DNA of 64,000 bases from Hofstenia miamia (GCA_004352715.1 SCFE01000010.1:492069-556068); one strand, 5' to 3'. Positions 23,523-37,551 are shown, numbered from the stretch's first letter. Numbers and translations are program-made. The notes: generated by a model from the sequence alone, not told the origin.

Positions 23523-24150
23523 TTGTGTAGAACTTTATTGCGCAATCCAAACTCTAAGGTCAATTGCGATGCCAAAACAGTGTTGCACACTTAACGATAT
23601 TTTAACATATTGTAAATTTCTGGAATAGTTAAAAGATTGTTCTTACAGTTTTTACCAAAAAAAACCTGTTATTTAAGTCTTTCAGAAGCATTTAGTAGTT
23701 CCTGAAAATACATGATTGATCATAGCAAATATACGTATCTATGAGCTATGATTGCATTGCTAAACTCAAGGCTTAAAATTGCGTGAATTCAATGTTTTAA
23801 GAACAGGAACTTTTTCACTTATTCTGTTAAATATATATACAAATGTACATCAATGGCGCAGACATTCACGCCAACATTGACCTAACTAGGGTTAAGGGAG
23901 ACCTATGAGTGTATAGTAAAATGCAAAATTATTTGAATATTGATTACTTAATATACGTATATCCTCATCTTCAGGTAAATGCTTTGTCTCGAGATGTTGA
24001 CGCAATCACAATAATATTTGTTTATTAGTCCCCAATTGAAGTATTGATTCAAAATGGTTTGTCCTGTCTGTTAAACTTTTCTTGGTAAACATGCATTTAG
24101 CCTGTCATTGTATGAAATAGAATAGAATTGAACATTTTATTACTTTTCAG

Positions 24151-24340
24151 AGCCCCTCACCTTATTTTTTGTATGCAGCTGAAGACATGTAGATCTAAGA
24201 AAATCGTTATCTTAATTTTTTCAATGTTCAGTACTCTCCATACATCCCTGATATTTTTTGATATTTTGGTCCTCTTTGTATCACTGGGCTTTTCGGTTTT
24301 TTTTTCACAGACATTGTTTAATACAACTATACTTTTAAGA
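24151..24340 (+). CDS. Candidate exon with two membrane segments (MFS-like)
   Basis: The segment follows a good acceptor (TTACTTTTCAG at 24150) and stops at a possible donor (AGA|GTATAA). It gives 63 codons in one open frame. The protein has a basic stretch, CRSKKIVILIFSMFSTL, and then hydrophobic segments through DILVLFVSLGFSVFF. A basic motif followed by two membrane helices recalls the loop after helix 2 of MFS transporters, normally G-R-K/R. It ends in phase 0, and the terminal transporter exon at 34856 starts in phase 0, but several intervening exons would be needed and were not found. It could equally be AT-rich sequence that happens to encode Phe, Leu and Ile. Confidence 0.25.
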
Positions 24341-24360
24341 GTATAACGACTTTAAAGTAC

Positions 24361-24366
24361 ATATAA

Positions 24367-24438
<72 letters not shown>
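24361..24438. repeat. Compound (TA)n-(AAAT)n-(TA)n microsatellite
   Basis: Two TA runs are separated by a short AAAT run near 24398-24413. Confidence 0.9.
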
Positions 24439-24443
<5 letters not shown>

Positions 24444-27400
24444 GGTTTAAAAAGGCATTCCTGATTAAATTTTTTAAATGTATACTTTTATTTAGTAGCT
24501 CTTTGCTTTATTCCTTTAGTAATTTTTTCGTATAACTTATTCCATGCGGAGGCTTCATTTGTTGGCACCTACTTGCGCTATTTACATTGTTTGCACAATA
24601 TTAATTTATGTATGATGGTTTATTGATACGTTGGTAACTTTGATATGATTAAATGACTTAATTTAAACTCTTTCATGTTGCTTAATTAATATCATATATC
24701 TAATAGTTTCGAGGTTATTCCACTTTTAAGACTTAAATTACTTGCAAACATTGATTTGGTAGAATTTGCCTTGACTTTCATCCGCTGTATAATGAGTTTC
24801 TACTATTGTTAAATATCACGAGGGTATGTGAAATTTTTCCGTAAATTTTCACAAATTTATTTAGTTTTTACCGCGTTTTGAAACAAAAATCGAGGTCTCA
24901 ACTTCTTACAATTTCCTGCAACTTGTTGCTTCAAAAACTTCTATGTGCGTGCCCCGTAATTTAAGATTAAATTTTTGGTTCAATGATCACTACAATTTGG
25001 GTCTTATATTTACATTTTGTTATGATCTTTTGCTGTAACGTCGAAACAATATAACATCAGAATATGTTTATTAAAATATTTTGTTTGCATGTAGTTTTCT
25101 AATATACACTTCTATAAATTTGCAAATGCATAATAAAAATTTCTTAACTGTGTCAGTTTCCGTTAAAAATTTAGTATTTTTAGAGGGTATGTAGTTACAA
25201 TATCTCCACATCTGAAATCCATTTCCGACACCACTAAACGTTTGTTAATATCTTGTAAATTCCATAAAATGCAAAGTATTCAATTTTAATATCACCCCAT
25301 ATTTTCATTAAAATATTTCATGAATTTGAAGTACTTAACACTTGCTCAATTTGATGTCCCTGCGAATTCTATTTTTACATTTACGAGTGAATATGTTACG
25401 ATCACCTTCAAAACTTAAACAGTAATCAAACATTCTCCGAGTACACTATTTTTATATTCGATTTTATAATGTACTTGAAGAGCAACAACTGAAAATCTCC
25501 CTAAAATTTTTCAAAGTGTTTTAAAAGTTTTCATCGTAGTCATTTATTTATTTTGAAAGGTCAACAACAGACGGTATCAGTGAAAGTAATTCTCAATTCC
25601 TTTAGTGAACTTGTGGCTCCTTACGGTATAAAAGTTTCTATTAATGTCTCACTGCTTTTGCAAACTTTTAGAAGTTGCTAAGCAGATTCAAACATAGTTT
25701 TTTATAAATTTTTTAATAATAGTAGAATCAGTTATTCATCCTTAAATTTCCTAATATGATACTCGAGTAGTGGGTATTCAGATAATTTGCGGACCTTGTT
25801 TCAATATGTGGTTCATCCATTTTCTCGTGTATTCTTGAATTACTATGAAATAGTGCGCGGAAAATTGTTTTCCTTGCATGCGCACAATGGCTGTGTATGA
25901 ATTATGTTTAAATAGACTATAGTTGTTGAATTTTGGATTCATAGGATATAAGTGTCTGAGAATTATAAATAACTTGTAATAATTCCTGATTTATGAGTAA
26001 AATTGGCAGTCTTCTCCAAATGATTTCTACTTAATTTACCGCTTAAATATTTAAGACGTTTTCCCGCTATTTAATAATACCTTATTAGACTAGTATTGAT
26101 TATAATGCCCCACCTTCGTTTATATCAAATTATTTGCTCTGTTATTTTACTAGCCCTCAATAAATTTAATGCGTATTTTAAAAATAAGCCGCTTACTAGA
26201 ATGGAGGGAAATACACTACTCTCTTTCCTCTATACCGTCTCTCGCCGCTTGATGCGTAACACATTTGTAGTCACTTCTTCCCAACGGTTAGTCGATTATC
26301 TAACAGTGCTTCTAAAGGACCCCAAATGCTTAGCTTTTCACCTTCCGCCTGCATTTGGTCCCCTTTCATGGCCGCGGTAAATTTTCATTTTCTCTTTATA
26401 TATAAATTAACTGGTATATTTTAGTTTTTTAATTTTTTGTTTTTCATTTGTGGTAATTAAGCTATTTAAATTTTAGTTTTGGTATCTCCATAACTTCTTA
26501 TTCTACATTAGAATGTGGGGATTTTGTACAAAATCCAATGTTTTCACAGTTCCTTGTTCTTGTTTTAAGTTCAAAGTTTAAAAATGTTGATTTTTTGACT
26601 TAGTTAATGCTACATCAACATTGTACATCAAATCTAAGCATTTCCTAGAACATAAGCTAATTATTATTTCATTTTTCAAGCATTTTTTTTTTTTGAATAT
26701 CATTTTAAAATACTTTCAAATTCCACTTGAATTTATAGACATTCCCAATTTCAACAAGTTTCTAGTGAGCTCATTAAGATAATTAATTATATCGTAAAAT
26801 TTTTTATTTAAGCCAATTATTTACAAGTTTTCATTTTGGATTTTTCATACTAAGTAGCTTTTAAGGTTTTTAAACTTTGAGGAATTCTTAATTTAAAAAA
26901 AATCAAAATGTTCAACCTTTCTCATTTCTATAATTGATTTTGTTTTCTGAAATGTTTGAAACCGCCAAGTTTTTTAAATAGTCATTTCTGAAACAACCGT
27001 TTTCCCTCCTTTTTTAAAAGATTTTTCTTTGAAGAATTGAGAATTGAAAAATATTTCAACGCTATTTTTTGTATTTTATCAATGATTTTCTTTGGATTTG
27101 AGAACTCGATCTAAATCATCACAAAGTTTCAAGAAATTAATAAGAAATCCAAAATTTGAGGAATTCCGTTTTGAATAGTAAACTTGAGAAATGCATATTT
27201 TTTATATTTTTACATAAATTATTTTAAGCCATATTTTTAAATTTGCATATTCTCTCTTCTAAAGTATATTACGCAAGACTTTTGTCTGTCATTCGTATCT
27301 AAATAAGTGGCCGTGGTTATGTAATGATCGTCAAATAACTTTGGCCTTCTGGGAGAATGTGAACTAACACCATTTACATTGGAGTCAAGTGAATTGAAAA

Positions 27401-28963
27401 ATTGGTGTAGGCTTAGTCTGTATATCAACTGAATATGTGGTCTGCAATCCATGAAGTTTGAGTTATCTTACGAATTTTGATTATTTGAAAAATCGTTTTT
27501 TGACAAATTTTTTAAATTCTTGGAAGTCGTTCAAATATACAAAACTCTAATTTATTTGAACTTCTTGGAAATCGAATTTTATTTAAAAGGCATTGTAATG
27601 GAATTTGTACAGATGCGGTTTTTTTTAATGAAAATGGCATGAATTATTTGATCTTGTTCTCAACTATTTTTAGTTTGTTCAGAAGCCTAATTTCTAGGAC
27701 TTACATCAAAAATGGTTAATTTAACGATTTCTCAAAATAGACTTCTGCTTGACATGAACAAAGCCCCCAAAATACTCCATAATTATACACAGCAATAATT
27801 TCTCTTTGCGTAAAAGAGTTTCTTCTTCCATCCGTAATTACGAATTGTTTGAACTTTAATTATGTCACTAAAACGTAATCGGCTGTCAAATGTTCAAAAG
27901 CGCGTGATTCTTAAGGAAATTTCCATTTTCAGTTAGCTTAGCGAAACCACTCTCTTTGCTGGCTGAGATGCTCTGTTTGCTTTAATAATGGTTTCTAATA
28001 TTAAAATTATTTCATTAATTAAAGGGCTAGAGTGCACTTCTTTTTCAATTTTAAAAATTTCTAATGAATTTAGTATACTTCAATTATTTAATTGAGGTTT
28101 ACTCTATTTCTTCATTTTTGTGTTCTTACTATGTTCTCAATTCAGTTTATTATTTTTGTAAAAAAAGTAACATGGAAGAAAGTTCCAATGCTATTTATTG
28201 ACAACCAATTAGGTCTTCATTTTAAAGATAAATCTTACAAACAGTTCTAAATTTTCAATTTAATTATAAACTACCAGTTCGAATAAACAAATTGCCATTG
28301 AGTAGATACTCTCTTGGGGCTTTCAGTGTTAAAATATTGTACCAGCTGCGTCTATTTATTCAAAATAGATTAATTTTTCAGTATATTTTATAATTTTATA
28401 TTTTCTAATATTTCTCCTATATTTGATAAAAATAATAATATGTTTTCTAGAATCTATCAAAAAAAATTAATTTTTATTCGAGGTTTCTTTAAAAAGTTAC
28501 CAATGATGTCCATGCTTTTCATTTTGTTAGAGGGAGTTCTTCGAAAATTACCATGATTATTTGGAAGATTTTTAATAAATCTTTAAAATATGTAATTTAT
28601 TGCGCTTATCTATCTTTTCCAATATTTTATTCGAAGTCAAAATTTTTGTTACCCAAATCCAATCATGATGAAATTTTTCAATTTTGCTTTTGCCGTTAAG
28701 AAAGTATTTTACGTCAATATTAAAGTAAAATACTACCGGTTTTTTCTATTAAGTCATGAATAATTGTTAGAAATGTGGTTTCTATAATTTATGCATAAAA
28801 ATTGAAACATTTTATTCACGAAAAATTATATGCAAAATATGTCAACTCCGTATTCACAAATTTCAAAACTTGATATAAGANCAGATGTTTCATTTTATTA
28901 ATTGTCTAAGCACAACTTCATCAAAGATCTGTTTATAGTTTTTTTTTATTTTTTGTTGAAAAG
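24439..28963. other. AT-rich noncoding stretch
   Basis: No confident gene is seen. A minus-strand frame at 27237-27452 (PRRPKLFDDHYITTATYLD inside) has better codon use than its surroundings but matches no family I know. Confidence 0.4.
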
Positions 28964-29035
28964 ATCAGCAAAAACTTCACGGCAACTTGTGGGGCCGATT
29001 TGGGATTCTTTGGATTATGCTGTTTTCAATTATAG
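28964..29035 (+). CDS. Candidate short internal exon, unidentified
   Basis: A long T-rich tract ends in GAAAAG (or GAAAAGATCAG five bases on). It is followed by an open frame, SAKTSRQLVGPIWDSLDYAV and then FNYR, and a donor, TATAG|GTAATT. Codon use is mixed, unlike the flanking AT-rich DNA. It starts with one base and ends with two bases of split codons. I do not recognise the protein. The phase does not match the transporter exon at 34856, so they are not adjacent exons of one gene. Confidence 0.3.
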   Translation: MSKNFTATCGADLGFFGLCCFQL

Positions 29036-31794
29036 GTAATTCACCAATTGTTACTGAAATATCTCTTTGATCATCAAATATTGTTTGAAGAATAGAAATT
29101 TGTAAAATCCCAAAATTTATTAGTTAGCCACTTTCTTAACAATCTTAATTTGTCTCATTAACGGAAAATATAACTAGAATTACAATATAAACAGCATAAG
29201 ACATCATTTTTTGGGAATATATTTTTAAGTTTTACATTTGCTTATTGAAATTTGTTNGTTTCTTAATTTCAGACACCGTCAAGTACCCGACATTCTTATT
29301 TTTATACATCAAAAATTTCTTTTGCTTATGCAATGCAGATGGTTGACTACCCGAAGTGTGGCACTGATGCATATTATTTTAAGCACCCGTTCTAACTGAA
29401 TATATGAATCTACCTTATCGTTTATGTCGGAGTTTAAGCGCGTAACAGAAAACTTTCTAAAGTTTTTTTGAAAAAATGTGTTAATTAGGCCATGTAAATT
29501 ATCTCTACTATGTAAAGAAAGTTATGCATTATTAGAAAAAATGGGTCAAACCTTTATCAAAAGATTCGTTTTAAGTATCTGCTGAAAAAACCAAAATGCA
29601 GTTGCAGGTTTAGAGTCCGGCTGCATTGTCATTAATTTGACGCACTATTTTTCAATTTTTGAAACACAACCGTTTTAACAAATACACTGTTACTCTTTCA
29701 AAGGCAGACCTTTTATTGTACTGCACAAATAATGGATTAGCATGACTTATTAATTTAATCGGCTTAAACAAATAATTTATTCAAACCGCTTGAAATCAAA
29801 AATTATTTTTCAGTTAAAATCAATTTTCTACAGCCGTTTGAAATGTAAAGTACAACGTTAACTAAATAGATAATGGTTCTATAATTATAGAAATTTAACT
29901 AAAATTATAACTTATATTCTAATTGCGAAGTCTTTGTGTCACATGTTTCTTCTCTAAAGGAAACTAGAAAGTTTTCCTGATCTAAATATATTTCAGTATT
30001 CAAATGCTAATTTCTTATTTTTGTTTACAAATGTTCAAGATGTTTGTAAATACAATGCATTTGGAAAGTAACATGAATGCAATTCCATTTTCGTTTTTGC
30101 TTATTGAGGGCCAACTCTGCTCTGTTATATATCTCGTATCTTGTTCCTGTCAAATTTTGTTATTTTGCGATGCGATCCCCGCCGATCAATTATTCGGATT
30201 TTTCTAGAGTGGTAGTTACCTGCATGAAATACCGATAATATAATAACCTTTGTTTTAAGACATTCTATATCTTTTAATTAACAACTTTGACACATAAAAT
30301 GATTTTGCTCAGTTCAGAATATATTTCATTTTTTACAACGAATGTCTAATGTCAAATGAAATTTTGTCACCTATTCTTGTTTTTTTAAAACTGTTTCGAA
30401 GTTTGATTTGACCAAACTAATTACTTACCAGAAGAAATAACTTTTTATGTTCGATCATCAAAACTTTTCTATGATCTTACATTAATATTAAAATGAATTG
30501 TTGTATTCTAAAAATTCGTTTTGAGCACCAAAATGTATGAGAGTATTAACAACGATCTTTCCATTTAGTTGGAACTTCCAATAAAAAGTCATAATAATAA
30601 CTTACGTTATAAGAAATTCCAGACTATTGTGGTTACTTTGATGAACTTGTCGAAGTATAATTTGGGTTTACTTAGATCTTGGTATCCACAAATGGTTACA
30701 CGTTTGTATTGTCAAGAGCTTGTTTTGAGGTCGTGATCGCTGAAAGTTCCGATTATAGGTTTTGAATAAGAACAGAATCTTCAATGATGTTTATTATTCC
30801 ACATGCCTACATGCTTTGAACAGCATACAAATTCTTAATTACTAGTAAAGCCTTTTTACACCATCGATAAAATAACTATAAATGAATTAAGTTTGTTGAG
30901 CCTTGACTGTTTCAAAACGATTTTCCTCCAAAGATGCTAATAATTTATAGTTTTAAGCTTTGAATCTATTGGATTTTAAAAACCCTTTCATCTTTCAATA
31001 TCCATTTGGGCCTTTTGAAGTTTTTAATTTTGCGAGGTGTGATGACACTTGACAATAGCTGGGTGAAAATGCGCAGTGTAGCGTTGAACTTTGGCACTGC
31101 ATTCGTAATTGCATCGACACAATACATGAAAGCTATTAATTCGGGATTGAGATTTTTAACCACCAAATAATGAACAAAACATCTATTAAACATTTTGTTT
31201 TTCTTTTGTTCAAGTGTTTCGCTATTGTATTGTTCTCCTGAACTGTTGTTTACAAGAATTTTAATGAAATTTTGTTTGAAAAAGTTCCTCGTTAATTTTT
31301 ACTTCCATTTTTCAACAACTCCAAATTTCCATTTTTTTCAACAGAACAAGTTTTATACGTTCTTCGACCTCTAAATTTTTTTTAAACTAAATTCTATAGT
31401 ATTTATTTTTCAAAAATAATTGAGTTTTTCCTAATCTTTTTGTGTAAATACATAAACAAATTCCCATATGAATATTTCAATATTTTATTTATAATTGCTT
31501 ATTCTGAGCAGTTAAACTTTTCCAACAATGATATGGTTTTCGTGATTTTAGCACATTGACTCCCATGTATCCATATATTGGATACATATGTCCCAAGTGC
31601 GCCACGCATTCACATTATTTCAGGTGTTTTTAATCAAAATGATATTTTGATATGGAATGCATTAAAAAATAAATCCATATAATTGTGGTCCCGTGGGTCA
31701 ATTCAATAATTTGGCTGTAACAGTCAATGCGTTAATGGTTTTTATTTTGTCTCAACAAATGTTGTCATTTCATCAATGATTTCAGGATCCACAG
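29036..31794. other. AT-rich noncoding stretch
   Basis: A minus-strand frame at 30966-31193 contains AITNAVPKFNATLRIFTQLL, faintly like the region after the reverse-transcriptase core of Ty3/gypsy elements, but no catalytic motif is present. Nothing else is recognised. Confidence 0.35.
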
Positions 31795-32073
31795 CATGGT
31801 TCCGTGGGGCCGTCTATTCCCATGGGACTCGGACCTCGGATCAAAAATACTCAATGGAATCGGGACCAGTATTGGACTATGACCAAAAATGAAATTTCTT
31901 AGGAGCACGGATTTCAGAATATTACTAATAAATTTTGCTACTTTTGGACAAAATAGAAGTTATGCTATGGGGCCAATGGTAATATGGTATCAGAAAATTT
32001 CATGGGACTGAGACCGAATCCAATGGGAATAAGTGGACTGGGATCAAGAAAATCCTGGTCCCACAGAACCCTA
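31795..32073. mobile_element. GGTTCT...GGGACC family MITE, longest copy
   Basis: The left end GGTTCCGTGGGGCC pairs with the complement of the right end (GGTTCTGTGGGACC), and many GGGAC/GTCCC words recur inside (for example CCCATGGGACTCGGACC). The same words occur in degraded form at 12744-12990, 47790-47860, 59344-59516, 59708-59804 and 60617-60750. No coding capacity. Confidence 0.55.
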
Positions 32074-34355
32074 ATTTACACATCTGTATTTCTCACCAAC
32101 TAAATTCATAGTTTGAAAGCAAAGGAGGTTTTTGAATCATAGTAGTCTATAACCTTACCACCTTCAATATTAATGACTTTTTTTAAATGTTTTAATTTCA
32201 AACGTAGGCCGTCAGATTTTATCCCCGTCGAATTCAACTTTCAGTTCTTTGGTATTCATTTTGAGGTCCAATCATTTGTTGTCAATGGGGTCCTAATTTT
32301 AAGCTGCTTAAATGCTTACATATTTAAATCTTAGATTTTCAATATTGTATACAAATAAAGTTTTTATGCATCTAAATTTTAAAATTTGTTTACACGTTGC
32401 AACGCGGATAACCACTAAATACTAAGAATAATGTTTTTCGTATCTGATTTTGTTGAAGTAACAAATATCAATTTTATAATACCAGTGTCTTTGAATATAC
32501 TAATTAATCCATTTAACTTAACACGAATTTTCTCAATTTTAGCTCTCGTCTCTACCGAAAATCAGCGCGGTGGAGAGTTATAAATATCTTGAAATCATAC
32601 TAAAACAGGCGAAATCAGCTGCACATAAGGCCTGCCTTTTAATGAAAGATCAAGAATGCATTGAGCTTGAGTTTTTACCTTCTTACTATTTTATGAAAAA
32701 AACTAGTGAACACTCAACAATATTGCTTCAAATCTACTTGCTTTAGAAAAATCAGGAAGCCTTAACCAGACAATAAGTGCTTGAAACGATTCAAAGATTT
32801 TAGGCAAAAATATCTGCTTAATCAAAATTGACATTAAAATATCTGGGCAAAACATTCATTAGCCAATGAAAATTCAAGTATTTTCTTCAACTTCTTAATT
32901 GATGTTGAACGCTTCTTCTCTATCATTGGCTACAATTTAATTAAGGGCACACTAATACAATTGCTGAATCCAAGTTACAGACCTTTTTCAATCAGAACCT
33001 AGAATTGACGCAGTCGGTGTATCATCCATAGCCAAAGATTGAAGAACTCTTAAGTGAATCTAAAGTCTCACTTTCACCTAAGTCGGTTTTTTTCAATTAT
33101 GAATCTAGAAATAAAAATAATTGATTTTTTTAAATCAATAAATATAAAATTCAATATTTTTACACCTCTGTGGCCCACTATAAAAGGTGCCTATAGGCTT
33201 TGGACTCTTTGGAGTAAGACCTATAATGACCACATCGTGGATGAGTGTTGATGATGAATAGACACTGCTTGGATGATTTAGGAGGTCACCGTTAATTAAT
33301 TAGATGGTTGATGTATCTCTCAGGTGGTATTGAGATTTATGTTTTATAATAAGTAAGTTATTGGCGCCATTTCTGTGTTCTTTTAAGACAATAATCGCTT
33401 TGCAACGGCGCACATTTCATAATATCTTCACGCTGTCAAGGCAAATGAACGATTGGTTTTTAATTGTGTTGCATACACTTTAATTGTTCCCAATACCAGT
33501 GCTATGACGTCAACCGTTGTTGAACTATCTATTCTCAACTGACGCGGAATGTCTCTCATTTTTTATCCTCAGTGAAGCAATTAGGCTTACAATTTATAGG
33601 CGTTGTTTTTCATCATTGTGCAAACTTTTTGCAAAACTCTGCCACCCTTTTCACGCTTGGAACCCTGGTGAGAAACAGAAATATATTTTTAACCGTTAGC
33701 TCCACCTTTGTTTGACAAGGAATCCTTTGAAACTGGCAAGTGGAGATTTTTAGCAGTTGGGTAACTCCTGTGTTCACTGTGAAAGCATTGGAAATTGGTG
33801 TTTTTGTGCCTCACCTCTATTTTAATTAATTTAAGATATATTTATACAAACCCATTTATCCCATTCTTCTTCTAATTCTATGTGAAATGTTGCACAACAA
33901 AGACCTAGATTTTCTATCTACTTAGTAAAACAATTGTAGCTGATCACAAAAACAAGCAAACATTAGAATAACTATTGTTTTTCATACACTTTTATTCTGT
34001 GCCTAACAGCTCCAATCAAATTCTTTCATTGTCTCTATCCTTCAACTTTATCATCTTTACATTTGGATTATTATTGTTATAGATTATCCTTTTAAATTTT
34101 ATTATGCAATTGCGACTATTTGATGGTGTCGAGACAATGTACTAGATACCACATCAGTATTTGTTTCCGATTTATAAGTTTTCTTTTTGAAGAAATAATA
34201 ATTACACTGGGTATCAGAGCTGGGGGTGGTCCGGTTCGGACTTCGGTTCTCAATCATTGCGGTCCTATCGGTCCGAGATTTTCTTAAGATTGTATGCAAA
34301 TTTAGGTAGTTTATCATTCTTTTTCAATAGATTGTATTCACATATTTATATATAC

Positions 34356-34397
<42 letters not shown>

Positions 34398-34855
34398 ACA
34401 TATATTTATATATGTTCTTACTAATAATACTACATGCGAATTTTTTTGAAAAATTTACATGTATATTCAAACCCTATATATGTTAAATCCCATATATTGC
34501 GCGCCAGTTTTTGTACTTTTTTTTATTTACTAGAAAAATCAAATTTTTCAGAAAATATGAAACTTAGAACTAAATTTTTATTTAATTGAAAAAATTTCTT
34601 GAAAAAATTCAAGGATTTTTTGGCAATGTTTATCAATACTTTTGCTCCGTTATTGAATTTTTGTATTTTCATTTTGATATTAATAGAAAATCATGTTTTT
34701 ATCTCTTAATAAAGAAAGGCTGATTTAAAAGTCCAATTGGATTTCCATTTTCACAACTTCATTATTTTAACATATATGTCATCATTTAATGTCCATGTAC
34801 ACTTCAAAAGCAATATTCTAATGTTACTTTGTTTGTGACAGTCACTGTAATTTAG
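32074..34855. other. AT-rich noncoding stretch
   Basis: Near 32890-32955 the plus strand reads DVERFFSIIGYNLIKGTL, weakly like the C-terminal dimerisation region of hAT transposases, without any other part. A GGTTCGG-rich patch lies at 34225-34280. (TA)n occupies 34350-34412. Confidence 0.35.
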
Positions 34856-35065
34856 GGTTCTATTTCTGATTACATAGTATATTTTGTATTTGCTATTCCA
34901 AGTTTGATTGCATCAGTGGCCACTTTTCTCTACCTACCAGAAACAAAAGGAAAAAATTTACCAGAATCCTTTGAAGAAGTGTTTTCAAAAGAAGACTTGA
35001 GCCATAAAAGAAGCAGATATTATTCAAGACTATCAGTGGTACATGAGCCGAATCTCATCAATTGA
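34856..35065 (+). CDS. Terminal exon of an MFS transporter (SLC22 organic-ion type)
   Basis: The exon follows an acceptor (ACTGTAATTTAG) and reads 69 codons to TGA at 35063-35065. It starts in phase 0, and an in-frame TAG just upstream forces that border. Residues 7-29 form a hydrophobic helix (VYFVFAIPSLIASVATFLYL), directly followed by PETKGKNLPESFEEVF. Helix 12 plus the LPETKG-x-x-LPE(S/T) signature is the hallmark of SLC22 organic cation/anion transporters, plasma-membrane proteins that move organic ions and carnitine-like molecules. A basic and serine-rich cytoplasmic tail (HKRSRYYSRLSVVHEPNLIN) ends the protein. Upstream exons were not found with confidence and must lie in large introns or outside the window. 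SV2-like proteins are the main alternative. Substrate cannot be told. Confidence 0.8.
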   Translation, partial: GSISDYIVYFVFAIPSLIASVATFLYLPETKGKNLPESFEEVFSKEDLSHKRSRYYSRLSVVHEPNLIN

Positions 35066-36928
35066 TCTAAACTTGTAAAGCACTAAATATAGAGATTATC
35101 AAACACCATTATATTTTTAAATGATATTTTATATCACTTGTGCGTCCCTAAATGAATATATTTATTCATTCAATATATACTTTTTTTATAATTTATATTT
35201 AACCATATATATATATATATATATATTTTTACACTGATTTTTTGCAGTTTTGTATATGAATACTAGCATTTCCTTGCATTAATTTGTGGCTGATGAAAAC
35301 GTTGTCATTTTGCAACTAAAGTAATTGTGAACTATAATACTTTTTTAATCTTCCCTGTGTTTTACTTGAATTCTGATCAATTAATTTCAACCTTCACCCT
35401 GATAAAATACATTTAAAATTTTTTTCTTTTGATCAATTTGTGATAATGGCATTCTTTCAAATTGCAGGCGAAATAATAGTCAGGAATTAGTATTCTGTTA
35501 ATTATTTTTGTGGTGAAACTATGGCCCTCATCAGCTATTTCCTATATACTATTTCTTAATTATTATTTATTCATTTATCTATTTATTTATTATTAAAGTT
35601 AGTGGTTTCTGCGATATATAAAAAAATGTACAAAAAATCACTATAACTGTTAAATATTTCTTTGTCTATGTTGCAGGGGTATACATAATGATAATTCTTG
35701 GTTGCTTTAGTAAGTTATTTCAGCTTAAAAATTATTTGTTATCGTAGTTAAATAATTCTTTGTCACTAATTTTAAAATGGGTTAAAGACAATGATGTACT
35801 TAGTTACTTGTAATTAGCAAAGCAATTCTTTGATTAGTAAGGTAATTCTTTGCTGACGCAGTTTTCAAAAAAAACTCTCTTTTTAAGCAATTGAAATTTC
35901 TTTGATTGTGGCAGAATTCAAGCTTAAAGGCATTCTTGTTAGCCTCACTTTTCGATCAAAAGTGCAAATGGAAAGACACCTGTTCTATATCAAGTGTATA
36001 TAAGAAATTTCAATTAGAATTATATTTAGAGAATTTTTAGTTGTAAATTTATAATCAATTTTGTTCTTAAACAGGTCAAAAAAATATTATGGGAAAAAAG
36101 TTTTCAGCTGAAAGTTAATCGCTTGACTTTTTACCGAAGTGAGCCAAAGGATGAATTTGAAATTACATTGATCGTCTGACTAACCAAAAAAGAAAAGTTA
36201 AGACCTGTAAGTGATTTTAGTACACCTGTAAAATTTATTCAGAGATACCATGTCAGAATATTCATTAGTATCAATAAATTGTTAACGGAGTTTTTTTTCT
36301 AAATACGTTATTGCATGAAAGCTATTTAAATGTTCGTAATTAGCTAAGTCCTAAATTGGTAATGGTTGTAGTGGTTTCAAAGGTTAATTTGGATGGTATA
36401 ATTTAATATCAGAATGGTAATAGCAGTGAAGTGATGATGACTAATTGTTTAACCCTACTCTTTATGTCTATTATTTGATACGCGTTTTGCTATAATTATA
36501 AATCGACCTTTGACTAGTGAATGCTGATACATAACTTCTGGATATTATTGCTAATTAATCATTTAATGTTTAATTATACTGCAACCCGAAAGATGCTTGT
36601 ATCATTGATGTTGAAGGTGGAGAAGTGAAATCATGTTAAAATACGAACTTTTAGTTACATGTTTAATTAAAACTAACTATTGTAATATTGCATTACTTGT
36701 TCATCTCTTTACTTCTCTGTGAAAATTATGACAACGTAGGCATATTATCAGTTGAATAAGAAGTCAAAAAAACTCAATACATAATGTTATATTTACAAAA
36801 GACTTGTACACTAATCAAATCTAATGAAGTCTAACAATCGGATGTATAGCCCATGCTACCAGAATATTGGCATGTAGCGAAAAACTAGCATGTATGTATC
36901 CGAATTTTTGCGTGTATATATGAGTATG
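35066..36928. other. 3' flank of transporter gene and AT-rich noncoding DNA
   Basis: No clean AATAAA lies close to the stop. (TA)n occurs at about 35205-35225. No gene is seen to 36928. Confidence 0.4.
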
Positions 36929-36962
36929 TAGTCCGGGACTACGTAATTAATCACGTAGTCCC
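36929..36962. repeat. Overlapping palindrome and hairpin
   Basis: GTAGTCCGGGACTAC (36929-36943) is a 15-bp near-palindrome. Its right half also forms a perfect 10-bp stem with 36953-36962 (GGGACTACGT, 8-nt loop, ACGTAGTCCC), so two alternative structures compete. Confidence 0.7.
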
Positions 36963-37551
36963 TGATATAGTTCATACTATCGGGTATGTATTTCATGTAT
37001 TTCAGTAATCCTGAACGCAATGTATCATGTATTTTCATGTATTATAACATGTACTTTTTTATTTACGTCGTGTGTGTACACCGTGCTGTTCAATTGTTTG
37101 TTTTGTGTTTTTGATTTCCACTCAAATGTCGATTTCTAAAATTCGTACGAAACATCCCACCCAAGTTAGGAAATATTGCTCATATATAACATAAAAGTAC
37201 AACTAAAATAATGAAATATTTTTCATTAATAAGTTATTGGAATATGCATGACCATCAATTTCTACAATATTTCTCCAAATATTTCTTTTATGCTCCTATT
37301 GAAACAATTTTCTTTAATCATAAAATTTGCAAAATTTTCAAGCTGAGCAAAATGATAAAATACATATTCTCGAAGTATGCTATAAAATAGTGATAAACTG
37401 AAATGGTTTATACTTTAATTTTAATGGAAGACAATGTTACATAATAACTTCCTCGTATTTATTGTGTATATTAATCGCTCAAAAAACTATCTAAATTAAC
37501 GAAATCACATTATTAAAATAACGGTTAGTATGGAGCTATTGCGTTTAGAGA

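Noticed and set aside
30004-30207. Plus-strand 67-codon frame after TATATTTCAG
   Set aside because: The frame matching the acceptor stops early. The open frame has no family resemblance and its composition is that of AT-rich DNA.
30966-31193. Minus-strand frame faintly like the region after the Ty3/gypsy reverse-transcriptase core
   Set aside because: No YxDD or other catalytic motif, no flanking long terminal repeats, and the resemblance is limited to a few hydrophobic and Pro/Phe positions.
32890-32955. DVERFFSIIGYNLIK segment like the hAT dimerisation region
   Set aside because: It is isolated, with no zinc finger or catalytic block nearby and no termini.
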